Assembly: GCF_019468565.1 (NCBI RefSeq)
Contig: NZ_CP080521.1
Location: 7,254,001-7,318,000 of the forward strand
Source: Pseudonocardia sp. DSM 110487
Lineage (GTDB): Bacteria > Actinomycetota > Actinomycetes > Mycobacteriales > Pseudonocardiaceae
Reading direction: 5' to 3'
DNA length: 64,000 bases
A program made the translations under genes and the position numbers. Below are positions 38,086-46,226 of this stretch, piece after piece. The notes below the pieces were generated by a model, which was given only the letters and a program-made list of their open reading frames with translations, searched no databases and was not told where the DNA came from. The first letter of the stretch is position 1, and each line of letters opens with the position of its first letter.

Positions 38086-39711
38086 GTGACCATCCAGTTA
38101 CTGTCGAATTCCGCCATCCAGTGGGCTGAAGACACCTTGGACAGCCTCACCGTGGACGAGCTCATCGGCCAGGTGATGTGCGTCTACCTCGAAGCAGCGA
38201 CCGCCGTCCAGTGGTGGGACCGCCTGGCCGGCATGGGACTCAAGCCGGGCTCGACCATGCTCGTAGCCCGCACGGCCGCCCAGGCACGTCAGGACGTGGC
38301 CTACCTGAGCCGCGCCAGCGAGGTGCCCATGATGGTTGCCGGAAACCTCGAGGCGGGCCTGCACAACTTCATCACCGATGCCCGCGCCATGGCCACGCCG
38401 ATGCAGATCGCCGCCGCACCGCGGCGCGACGAGTTGGCCGGGCAGTTCGCCACCGAGCTGGCAGCGCAGGCTCATGACATCGGCATCAACTGGGCCTTCG
38501 CACCAGTCATCGATCTTGCGCTGAATCCACGGAACCCCATCACCGGAACGAGGGCGGCGTCGTCGGACCCCGCCATCGTCCGCGACGTCGCCGGCATCAT
38601 CGTCGAGACTCTCGAGGCATCGGGTATTGCCACCAGCATCAAGCATTTCCCCGGGGACGGTCTCGACGACAGGGACCAGCACCTCTGCACCACGACGAAC
38701 CCCCTCGGATGGGCCGAGTGGGACCGCCTGTTCGGCAGAACATACGAGGCCATGATCAAGCGCGGCGCGCGCACCGCGATGGCGAGCCACATCCGCCTCC
38801 CGAACGTGGCCTCCAGCCTCGGCGCCACTGACCCCGATCTACCGGCAAGCCTGTCGCCGTGGTTGATCCGCGATGTGCTCCGCGACCGCCTCGGGTTCGA
38901 CGGCCTCATCACCACCGACAGCACCTCCATGGCGGGCTTCACATCCGCAATGCCGCGAAGCCAGGCGCTACCCGCCGCCCTGAACGCCGGCTGCGACGTG
39001 ATCCTCGGGAACATCGATGTCGCCGAGGACTTCAACCACCTGCGCAACGCGGTACGCGATGGCGTACTGACCGAAGAACGACTCAGGGAGGCCGCCCGCC
39101 GCGTGTTGCTGCTCAAAGCTTCGCTCGGGTCTGGACTGCAACGGCGGCTTCCCATTGCCGAGCCAGCTGCCAACCGGTGGCTACGCGAGTTGGCAGACCA
39201 ATCAGTAACCCTGATCAAGGGTGACCCGGCCGATCCGGCGCTCGATGCGCGATCCGACCGCCGAATTCTGCTCTATGTCCTTGGTGACGAGCCCAGCAGC
39301 ATGGAACCGTCACACGGGTTGGCTGATCAGTTCGCAACCGAACTGACGGCCCGTGGCGCCGAGGTCACCGTGCAACACATTCCTCAACCACTGCAGGGCA
39401 TCGCGGCGGAACGGGAACGCCAGCTCGAACACGACGTCTGCATCTACTTCGCCAACATGAAATGGCCGGAGCGTTCCAACAACGTCGCGCCCGTCTGGTC
39501 CCATTTCAAAGGATCAGACGCGCCTCGCCACGCCGAGGTGCGCTACATCCTGGTGTCCGTGTCCGACCCGTTTCTCCTCCGGGAACTGCCCGCGGTTCAC
39601 ACCGCAATCAACGGGTACACCCCGACGAGGGAGGTCGTCGAAGCATGTGTCGCGAAGCTGTATGGCGAGTCTGCGTTCTTCGGCACCAGCCCAGTCGCTG
39701 ACGCCCAATAG
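38086..39711 (+). CDS. Glycoside hydrolase family 3 protein
   Basis: 541 residues with no signal peptide. The (alpha/beta)8 domain contains SIKHFPGDG, the NagZ-type signature, and DGLITTDSTSMAGF holding the probable catalytic Asp. A C-terminal alpha/beta sandwich covers residues ~360-540. NagZ-like beta-N-acetylhexosaminidase activity is the best guess, beta-glucosidase the alternative. GTG start at 38086. Confidence 0.85.
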   Translation: MTIQLLSNSAIQWAEDTLDSLTVDELIGQVMCVYLEAATAVQWWDRLAGMGLKPGSTMLVARTAAQARQDVAYLSRASEVPMMVAGNLEAGLHNFITDARAMATPMQIAAAPRRDELAGQFATELAAQAHDIGINWAFAPVIDLALNPRNPITGTRAASSDPAIVRDVAGIIVETLEASGIATSIKHFPGDGLDDRDQHLCTTTNPLGWAEWDRLFGRTYEAMIKRGARTAMASHIRLPNVASSLGATDPDLPASLSPWLIRDVLRDRLGFDGLITTDSTSMAGFTSAMPRSQALPAALNAGCDVILGNIDVAEDFNHLRNAVRDGVLTEERLREAARRVLLLKASLGSGLQRRLPIAEPAANRWLRELADQSVTLIKGDPADPALDARSDRRILLYVLGDEPSSMEPSHGLADQFATELTARGAEVTVQHIPQPLQGIAAERERQLEHDVCIYFANMKWPERSNNVAPVWSHFKGSDAPRHAEVRYILVSVSDPFLLRELPAVHTAINGYTPTREVVEACVAKLYGESAFFGTSPVADAQ

Positions 39712-39967
39712 CGCGCCAGGTGCATCATGCGGAACACGCTCATCGGCCCGGCGACGGCCCGGACCCCGCCTCTCCCCGAGGCCCGAGCCGTCGACTCCGG
39801 ATCCGCGAAGGAAGACTGCTCACGTTGAACAGCTTTCGCAGATCACGCACATCCAACACGCAGCGATCTCGATGTCGCCACGCTCGGTGCTCCCGGAGCG
39901 TTGCCGCGGAGAGCGGCCACGTCCCGTCGGCCCTCTGTCGATCATCGGTGTCCTGCAGGTCGGAGGG

Positions 39968-40864
39968 CTAGAACAGGGCCAGCGGGTTGATCGGCGAGCT
40001 CGTCGCACCGTGTAGCGGAAGGGCTGCAAGCACGGCGAGGAACACTCGGCGGCCGTGTCGGGCTGACGTACCGGCTAGCGCCTCGAGATCGGCGAGATCC
40101 ACCAGCCGCACACCCATGCGGGTCAATGTCGCGACATGCCAGGGAGTCGCGACGTCCTGCACCTGGTCGGCGTCGCAGTCGAGGCCGTGGTCGGTGACGA
40201 CCACAGCTATCCCGCTGTCGTGCAACCACTCGGCGCAGCCGATGTGGAGGCCGGCGGTGAACGGTTCTTCACGCGGCCGCGGTCCCGCGCGGACGAACAA
40301 GACGTCTCCACGATCGATGTGGATGCGTTCGCGCTGCAGGTACGCGAGGACCTCCTCGACGCGGACGGGGGCCGACGGGTCGGTCGTGCGTGGCATCGAC
40401 ATCAAGTCCAGCAGGACGCCACGCGCGACGATTCCGTCTGCGGCGCTGGCCACCGAGTGCCGGGAGGTACCGTCCGGCCCCACCACGCTTGCCGGCGCCC
40501 CGCCATAGCCGGTGGCGTCGAAGAAGAAGTGCCCGAGCGCATCCAGGTGCGTCATCGAGTTCCGTCCATGCAGATCGATGGACAAGTGCTCGTTGACTGC
40601 CAGCCACGCGCCTGCCTGCTCGGTCCGGACACTCAGCTGCGTCGACCCGGGTCGGCCCGGCCGGTCGTTGTGCCAGGCGGCCGCACAGCTGACGACCTCG
40701 CCCACGCGGACCGTGGCGAGTGCCGCCAGGCGCTGGTCCGGTCCGATGAAGCGGAGCGCGCCCAGCTCGTCGTCCAATCCCCAGGTGTCGCTGCGGTCAA
40801 CCCGCCGGAGCAGGCGACGGAACTCCTCGATCGGCAGACGTTCCCCGACAGGCGCCGCCATCAA
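39968..40864 (-). CDS. Cyclase family protein (kynurenine formamidase-like fold)
   Basis: 298 residues. The metal-binding motif is SMTHLDALGHFFFD (compare HxGTHxDxPxH), and IHIDRGDVLFVRAGPR and VVTDHGLD are also typical. It overlaps the substrate-binding protein gene by ATGA (40861-40864), so it is the last gene of the transporter operon. It may hydrolyse an imported lactone, amide or ester. Confidence 0.85.
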   Translation of the reverse strand: MMAAPVGERLPIEEFRRLLRRVDRSDTWGLDDELGALRFIGPDQRLAALATVRVGEVVSCAAAWHNDRPGRPGSTQLSVRTEQAGAWLAVNEHLSIDLHGRNSMTHLDALGHFFFDATGYGGAPASVVGPDGTSRHSVASAADGIVARGVLLDLMSMPRTTDPSAPVRVEEVLAYLQRERIHIDRGDVLFVRAGPRPREEPFTAGLHIGCAEWLHDSGIAVVVTDHGLDCDADQVQDVATPWHVATLTRMGVRLVDLADLEALAGTSARHGRRVFLAVLAALPLHGATSSPINPLALF

Positions 40865-41868
40865 CAGTCCACTCGGTAGATGTAGTCGGCATTCGCCGGG
40901 TCGTCGACGTTCTGGGCAGTCAACAGGCGCTGCGGAATTCCGATCACCTCCTCGCCGGACGGTACCGGGCGGCCGCTCGGGTTCCCCTTGATGTAGGCGA
41001 CCAGCGTGCTGACCGACTCGGCGCCGATCTTCTGCGGTGCCTGCGCGATCAGTGCCGTGATCGTGCCTGCCTTGAGCGCCACGATCTCCGCGGGAACGGC
41101 GTCGAACGCGATCACCTTCACTTGCCCGGCCTTGCCTGCCTGCTGAACGGCGGCGGCCGCGGCCTGGCCGTCCGGGCCGTTCGATGCGATGACGAGCCGG
41201 AGATCGGGGTGCGCGATGAGCAGGGACGCGACCGTGCTCGTGGATTTGTTGATATCGAATCCGCTGTACTCGGTCGGCAGGGCCGTGAGGCCGGGTTTCG
41301 CCTTGGTCACCGCTTCGACGAACGGCTTGTAGCGGATCTCCAGCGGCTCGACTCCGGGGGCACCGCCGAGAACGACCATGCTGCCGGACTCGGCGTCGAT
41401 CAGGCTAAGCGCCTCCGGCAGGTATGGTGCGGTGTCCGGGGAGCTCAGCACAAGCTTGTACTGGGACGGCGGAGTGGACGCCGAGGCGGTCACGATCGGG
41501 ACACCCTGCTGCATGAGGGATTGGTACTGCGCGACGAACTGGTTGGCGTTGAACGGTTCGACGAAGATCCCGTTGGGCTTGGCAAGCTGGGCGGACTGGA
41601 AGTTCGCGGCGAACTGGTTGGTGTCGAGGCTCGCCGAGGTGTAGGTCTTGAGCTCGACACCCAGCCGCTGCGCCTCGGCCCGCGCACCACATCCGATCGA
41701 GCTGAAGAACGGGTCACTGGTATTGCCGTACACACCCGCGATGACGATGCCGGCGCCGGACGGGTTACCCGGACTTGCAGACGTGTCACCGACCGTTCCG
41801 CAGGCGGCCACGCTCAGGGCGAGGCCCGCGGCACATCCCGCGGTCACGAAGCGCTGCAGTGCGAACAT
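40861..41868 (-). CDS. Sugar ABC transporter substrate-binding lipoprotein
   Basis: 335 residues of the periplasmic-binding-protein type 1 (RbsB/Peripla_BP_4) fold. The lipobox LSVAAC with the lipidated Cys lies at the end of the signal sequence, followed by GIVIAGVYGNTSDPFF. Two ATGs lie side by side; the SD AGGAGG ends 5 bases before the one at 41868 but only 2 before that at 41871, so the second is preferred. Confidence 0.9.
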   Translation of the reverse strand: MFALQRFVTAGCAAGLALSVAACGTVGDTSASPGNPSGAGIVIAGVYGNTSDPFFSSIGCGARAEAQRLGVELKTYTSASLDTNQFAANFQSAQLAKPNGIFVEPFNANQFVAQYQSLMQQGVPIVTASASTPPSQYKLVLSSPDTAPYLPEALSLIDAESGSMVVLGGAPGVEPLEIRYKPFVEAVTKAKPGLTALPTEYSGFDINKSTSTVASLLIAHPDLRLVIASNGPDGQAAAAAVQQAGKAGQVKVIAFDAVPAEIVALKAGTITALIAQAPQKIGAESVSTLVAYIKGNPSGRPVPSGEEVIGIPQRLLTAQNVDDPANADYIYRVDC

Positions 41869-41913
41869 CATGTCCTCCTTCGACGGATCGCCGGCGACGA
41901 GCCGGTCCACAGA

Positions 41914-42990
41914 TCAGCGGGTTGCGCGGCGCACTGCACTGAGCCGGTCGAGACCGACCGCGAGGATCAGGACGGCACCGACGGCGATGAGCTGGTACGC
42001 GGACGAAACGCCGATGATCACCAGCCCGCCCTGAAGGATCACCGCCAGCGCGGCACCCCAGACCGTGCCGAGTACCGAGATCCGCCCGCCTTCCAGTTGC
42101 GTACCGCCGATGACAGCTGCCGTGACGGCCCCGAGAGCATCGTTGGCGTGGCCGGCGATCGCCGTCGATCCGAATCGGGCCAAGTCGACCAGACCGGCCA
42201 ACCCGGCCAGGCCCCCCACCAGGGTCACCAGGACGAGCAAGCGGAGCGGAACCCGCAGACCCACGCGCTCCGCAGCGGTCCGAGAGGACCCGATCGCCTG
42301 TGTACGCAGGCCGAATCGGGTGAAGCGGACGACGAGGCCGAGGATCACGGCGAGAATCACGGCGACGAGCGCAGGCGCTGGGATCGCGGCGATGGTGCGC
42401 AGCCCGAAGTTGGACTGCAGGGCGCTCGGGAGCCCGGCGATGTCGGAGCCGCCAGTCAGCACCAGTGCCAGACCGCTGCCGACACCCAGCGTGCCGAGCG
42501 TGGCGATCAGCGAGTTGATCCCGAAATAGGCGATCAGGACTCCGTTGATCAAGCCGAAAACGGTGCCCGTCAGCAGGCAGGCCAACACGCCGAGGACGAT
42601 CCCCGCGCCGAGATTCGGGAATCGGCCGGCAGCATCCGGCGTGCCGGCGACGACGCGCATCACCATGGCGCCGGCCACGGAGGACAGCACCAGGTTCGCG
42701 CCGAGGGACAGATCGAAGACACCCGCGCCGAGCAACAGCGCCAGCCCGAGCCCGAGCAGCAGCGCCTGCGTACCGCTGAGCAACAGCGACTGCGCATTGG
42801 CCACCGAGGCGAAGACCCCGTTGTCGGACAGCGCTGTGAACAGGACCACGAGGAGCACGTCGAGGCCGAAGATCCAGGCCGCCCGGGTGGATGACCAGCG
42901 GACCAGGAGTGGCGGCACCGGCAGCGCGCGCTGATCCCCCGACGGAGCCGCAGCGGCAGGGGTCGTGGAGCGGAGGAGATCGCCGGCCAT
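41914..42990 (-). CDS. ABC transporter permease, RbsC family
   Basis: 358 residues with about 8-10 membrane segments and the family signature region GLVDLARFGSTAIAGHANDALGAVTAAVIGG. It overlaps the ATP-binding protein gene by one base at 42990 and is followed by the binding protein. The arrangement ATPase-permease-binding protein resembles ribose/xylose importers. Confidence 0.9.
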   Translation of the reverse strand: MAGDLLRSTTPAAAAPSGDQRALPVPPLLVRWSSTRAAWIFGLDVLLVVLFTALSDNGVFASVANAQSLLLSGTQALLLGLGLALLLGAGVFDLSLGANLVLSSVAGAMVMRVVAGTPDAAGRFPNLGAGIVLGVLACLLTGTVFGLINGVLIAYFGINSLIATLGTLGVGSGLALVLTGGSDIAGLPSALQSNFGLRTIAAIPAPALVAVILAVILGLVVRFTRFGLRTQAIGSSRTAAERVGLRVPLRLLVLVTLVGGLAGLAGLVDLARFGSTAIAGHANDALGAVTAAVIGGTQLEGGRISVLGTVWGAALAVILQGGLVIIGVSSAYQLIAVGAVLILAVGLDRLSAVRRATR

Positions 42991-43766
42991 CAGCTCGCCT
43001 CCGCGCGGTAGCCGACCATCGTTGCGACGACGTCTGGCACGGTCAGGTCGGACGCGTCGGCTTCGAGGGCGGTCTCACCGCGCCACAGGATGCTGACCCG
43101 GTCGGCGACCGCGAGGACGCGCGGCAGATCGTGCGATACGACGAGAACACCGAGTCCTCTGGCGGCGACCGTGCGCATCAGTTCGCAGACCACCTCGGAC
43201 TGCCTCGCCCCGAGCGCGGCCGTCGGCTCGTCCATGAGTACGGCGGTGCGCGACCACATCACGGCGCGCGCGACAGCGACCGCCTGCCGCTGCCCTCCGG
43301 ACAGGTCCCGCACCGGAACCGTCAGAGAAGGAAGGACGATCGACAGTTCCCGCAACGCGGCGTCGGCCCGCTCCACCATGCCCATGCGGGACAACACGCC
43401 GAACGCGGCACACGGCCCTGACCGGATCACCTCGTGGCCCAGGAACATGTTGTCGACGACGGACAGGTCCGGCGCGAGCGCTAAGTCCTGGTAGACCGTG
43501 TCTACCCCTCGGCGCTGCGCGTCGCGGACCGAGCCCAGCACCACCGGCCGGTCGCCGATGACGATCTGACCTTCGTCCGGGACGTGCACCCCTTGCAGGG
43601 TCCGCAACAACGTCGACTTTCCCGCCCCGTTGTCACCGAACAGCGCGACGACTTCTCCTCCTCGGACGGACACAGACGCATCGCGGAGCGCCTCGACGTG
43701 CCCGAAACGCTTGCGCACGTGCTGCGCTGCGATCGCGGTTGTTCCGGTGCGTTCCGGGACGTGCAT
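42990..43766 (-). CDS. ABC transporter ATP-binding protein, half-size RbsA type
   Basis: 258 residues with Walker A GDNGAGKST, the signature LSGGQRQ, Walker B AVLMDEPT and the H-loop VSHD. Most Rbs-type transporters use a 500-residue double ATPase; here only one domain is present, so a homodimer is needed. ATG at 43766 has GGGGAG five bases upstream. First gene of the operon. Confidence 0.92.
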   Translation of the reverse strand: MHVPERTGTTAIAAQHVRKRFGHVEALRDASVSVRGGEVVALFGDNGAGKSTLLRTLQGVHVPDEGQIVIGDRPVVLGSVRDAQRRGVDTVYQDLALAPDLSVVDNMFLGHEVIRSGPCAAFGVLSRMGMVERADAALRELSIVLPSLTVPVRDLSGGQRQAVAVARAVMWSRTAVLMDEPTAALGARQSEVVCELMRTVAARGLGVLVVSHDLPRVLAVADRVSILWRGETALEADASDLTVPDVVATMVGYRAEAS

Positions 43767-43915
43767 GGAGCTCCCCTAGCTAGTGTGTGGGCCGGCGGCG
43801 CCGACGGCTCCGGTAGTCATCTGCAGGGGACCACCGCCGGAGCCGACGTATGGGTAATGGCACCTATCAGCGATGTCACGAGATGACGGCTTCGGAAGCC
43901 GGCGGCCTCTTCAAA

Positions 43916-43930
43916 GTTCACAACGTGAAC
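43916..43930. promoter_or_regulatory. Dyad upstream of the ABC operon, GTTCAC-N3-GTGAAC
   Basis: Perfect 6-3-6 inverted repeat, 150 bases upstream of the ATPase gene. A second regulator (LacI or GntR type) could bind here; no candidate regulator is encoded next to it. Confidence 0.5.
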
Positions 43931-43989
43931 ATTCGTAGCCTGAAAGCTGCCAGGAATGTAGTTCAGGCCGGCGGGCCGCGGACAGAGAG

Positions 43990-44004
43990 CTTCAAGTCTT
44001 GAAG
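43990..44004. promoter_or_regulatory. Candidate ROK operator, CTTCA-N5-TGAAG (copy 2)
   Basis: CTTCAAGTCTTGAAG, embedded in a longer perfect dyad AGCTTCAAG-T-CTTGAAGCT (43988-44006). It carries the same half sites and spacing as copy 1 at 37987-38001 and lies 224 bases upstream of the ABC operon, at the end of a truncated MFS gene. Confidence 0.65.
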
Positions 44005-44237
44005 CTGTTGGGTTTCGCGCCCAGCGCGCCGACCAGCATCCCCGCGAGCGCGTAATTGCCGATCGTGCCCACCTGAGCTGGGCCCATGTCCCACCCCGGT
44101 TCGGCCAGCAGGCGCGGGACCGCCGAGCCATAGACGATCAGGTCGTAGCCGTCGAAGACGATCGTCAGGAAGCACAGCGCGACCACGACGAGTCCAGACC
44201 GGGCAGCTGGGCTTGTCGGCTGTGACACGAGCACCAC
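43992..44237 (-). pseudogene. Truncated MFS transporter gene (first two helices)
   Basis: About 80 codons: LVVVALCFLTIVFDGYDLIVYG and QVGTIGNYALAGMLVGALGA are the first two helices and the following loop of an aromatic-acid:H+ symporter-type transporter. It then runs into KPNSFKT and a stop that lies within the CTTCA-N5-TGAAG palindrome. The remaining ~10 helices are missing. Confidence 0.8.
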
Positions 44238-44705
44238 GCTCCTCGTTGCGACGCACACGTCGCCGTCATAGCGAGTGGAACAACAACGTGCAACATAGAC
44301 GGAACGACCGTCCAAACTATGAAGCTATTTTTGCCGGTGTCCGAGCTAGCCCGCTTCCTCATCCGGCATCGCGGCCGAACGCGTCAGCGCATCGACGCGC
44401 GCCTCGGCCGGCCCGCGCAGGAGGCTTTGAGCCTCGAGAAACACCTCGTGGGCGCGGCGGCCGTTCCACCCCTCGGCATCCGACCCGCCGCACCCGACGC
44501 GGACGACCCGGGCTGATGAGCGACATCGCCGCTTCCGACTGGACCATTCAGGCGACGGTCGTCGGTGCGTTGACACATACATGGATCCCTACCATGATGC
44601 TCGCACGGCCGCTCGCGCGACGCTTGTCAGCTGTTTGTTGCGGGCGGTGTCCCGGCGCTGAGTCGGACACCGTCATTCAACTTCTCCGGAGAGGACCACG
44701 CGGTC
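44238..44705. other. Upstream region of the amine operon
   Basis: 468 bases without a gene I can support. Short open frames on both strands lack family features. It holds the candidate promoter at 44570-44598 and ends with the SD GGAGAGGA upstream of the dehydrogenase ATG. Confidence 0.5.
44570..44598 (+). promoter_or_regulatory. Candidate promoter of the amine-oxidation operon
   Basis: TTGACA (44570-44575) is a consensus -35, followed after 17 bases by CATGAT (44593-44598), a four-of-six match to -10. The transcript would have a leader of about 100 bases before the aldehyde dehydrogenase ATG at 44706. Confidence 0.55.
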
Positions 44706-46151
44706 ATGTCTCACCCAGCTGTCCCCCACGTCGGCCACCTAATCGACGGGGAGATGACCGCGTCCGACGTGCGCGACGTCCACGACCCGGGCCGCCTCGA
44801 CGAGGTCGTGGCGAAGGTCGCCGTCGGCACCGCCGCGGACGTCGACCACGCCGTCCGGGCCGGCCACGCGGCCTTCCCCGGCTGGCGCGACACCCCTGCC
44901 ACCGAGCGCGTCCGGCTGCTCCTTGCCGCGGCGGAGGTGGTCGCCGGCAGCGGCGAGGAGCTGGCCCCGCAGCTGGTGCGAGAGCACGGCGGCGTGCTCT
45001 GGGAGGCGCAGACGGACTTCGGGCTCGGCACCGGGGTGCTGCAGCACACCGCGAGCCTGGTCGAGGAGTTCCTCCGCCCGGTTCAGTTCGACGACGAACA
45101 GAGCTTCATCAGCGTCGAGAAGGTGCCGCGCGGGGTCGCGGCCGCGATCGTGCCGTGGAACATGCCGGTGGTGTTGACGATGATGAAGCTGGCCCCCGCG
45201 CTGGCGACCGGCAACACCGTCGTCCTCAAGCCCTCACCGTTCGCGCCCGCGGCGCTGACCCTGTTGCTGCAGCGCGTGGCCGAACTCCTGCCCCCCGGGG
45301 TGCTCAACGTCGTGCACGGCGAGGGGGACGTCGGTGCGGCCCTGTGCACCCACCCGCTCGTCCGCAAGGTCGGCTTCACCGGCGGCACAGCGACCGCCCA
45401 AAAGGTCGTCGAGGCCACCGCGCCCACCATCACGAACGTCACCCTCGAGCTCGGCGGCAACGACCCGGCCATAGTGCTCGACGACGCCGACATCGACGCC
45501 ACACTCGACCGGATGCTCAAAGGCGTCTACACCCGCACCGGCCAGATCTGCTTCGCCGTCAAGCGGATATACGTGCCGCGAGCGATGTACACCCGGTTCA
45601 CGGACGCGTTCTGCGAACGAGTGGACCAGTACGCCGTCGGCCACGGCCTGGATCCGGAGGCGAGCTTCGGCCCACTCAACAACGAGGCGCAGTACAAGAA
45701 GGTCCTCGACCTCCTCGACCGGACCCGGAACTCTTCGGCCACCCTGGTCGAGCTCGGCCGCAAGCTCGACCCCTCGTCCTGGGACAACGGCTACTACGTC
45801 CTGCCGCACGTCGTCCGGAACGTCGAGCACACCGCGCCGGTCTCCTGCGAGGAGCAGTTCGGTCCGGTCATCCCGCTGATCGCCTACGACACCGAGGACC
45901 AGGTCCTCACCTGGGCCAACGACAGCGATTACGGCCTCGGCTCCTCGGTGTGGACCTCCGATCCCGACCGCGGCCTTGCCTTCGCCCGGAGGGTCGAGGC
46001 GGGCAGCACCTTCATCAACACCCACTCGTTCGAGTCGCTCGACCTGCGCATGCCCTTCGGAGGCATCAAGCAGAGCGGTATCGGCCGGGAGTTCGGCGAG
46101 GCCGGCCTGTCCGCGTACGCCGAGGAGCACTCGATCCGCCGGCTGAAGTAG
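44706..46151 (+). CDS. NAD(P)-dependent aldehyde dehydrogenase
   Basis: 481 residues with every catalytic residue: PWNMP (Asn152), TLELGGN (Glu248) and GQICFA (Cys282), plus the NAD-binding GFTGGT. It oxidises an aldehyde to the acid. Being the first gene of an operon with a copper amine oxidase, it probably acts on the aldehyde that enzyme releases. A strong SD precedes the ATG. Confidence 0.95.
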   Translation: MSHPAVPHVGHLIDGEMTASDVRDVHDPGRLDEVVAKVAVGTAADVDHAVRAGHAAFPGWRDTPATERVRLLLAAAEVVAGSGEELAPQLVREHGGVLWEAQTDFGLGTGVLQHTASLVEEFLRPVQFDDEQSFISVEKVPRGVAAAIVPWNMPVVLTMMKLAPALATGNTVVLKPSPFAPAALTLLLQRVAELLPPGVLNVVHGEGDVGAALCTHPLVRKVGFTGGTATAQKVVEATAPTITNVTLELGGNDPAIVLDDADIDATLDRMLKGVYTRTGQICFAVKRIYVPRAMYTRFTDAFCERVDQYAVGHGLDPEASFGPLNNEAQYKKVLDLLDRTRNSSATLVELGRKLDPSSWDNGYYVLPHVVRNVEHTAPVSCEEQFGPVIPLIAYDTEDQVLTWANDSDYGLGSSVWTSDPDRGLAFARRVEAGSTFINTHSFESLDLRMPFGGIKQSGIGREFGEAGLSAYAEEHSIRRLK

Positions 46152-46226
46152 CCAGTGGACGAGGGGCAATCGGCTCCCACAACCCGGTCTCCTGGTCGAC
46201 GACCACACACGAAAGGACCATGGAGG

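Noticed and set aside
41122..42894. 590-codon open frame on the plus strand
   Set aside because: Antisense to the ABC binding protein and permease genes, which are clearly coding.
44319..44516. 65-codon frame before the amine operon
   Set aside because: No family features, no SD, and the opposite strand is equally open; kept as non-coding.
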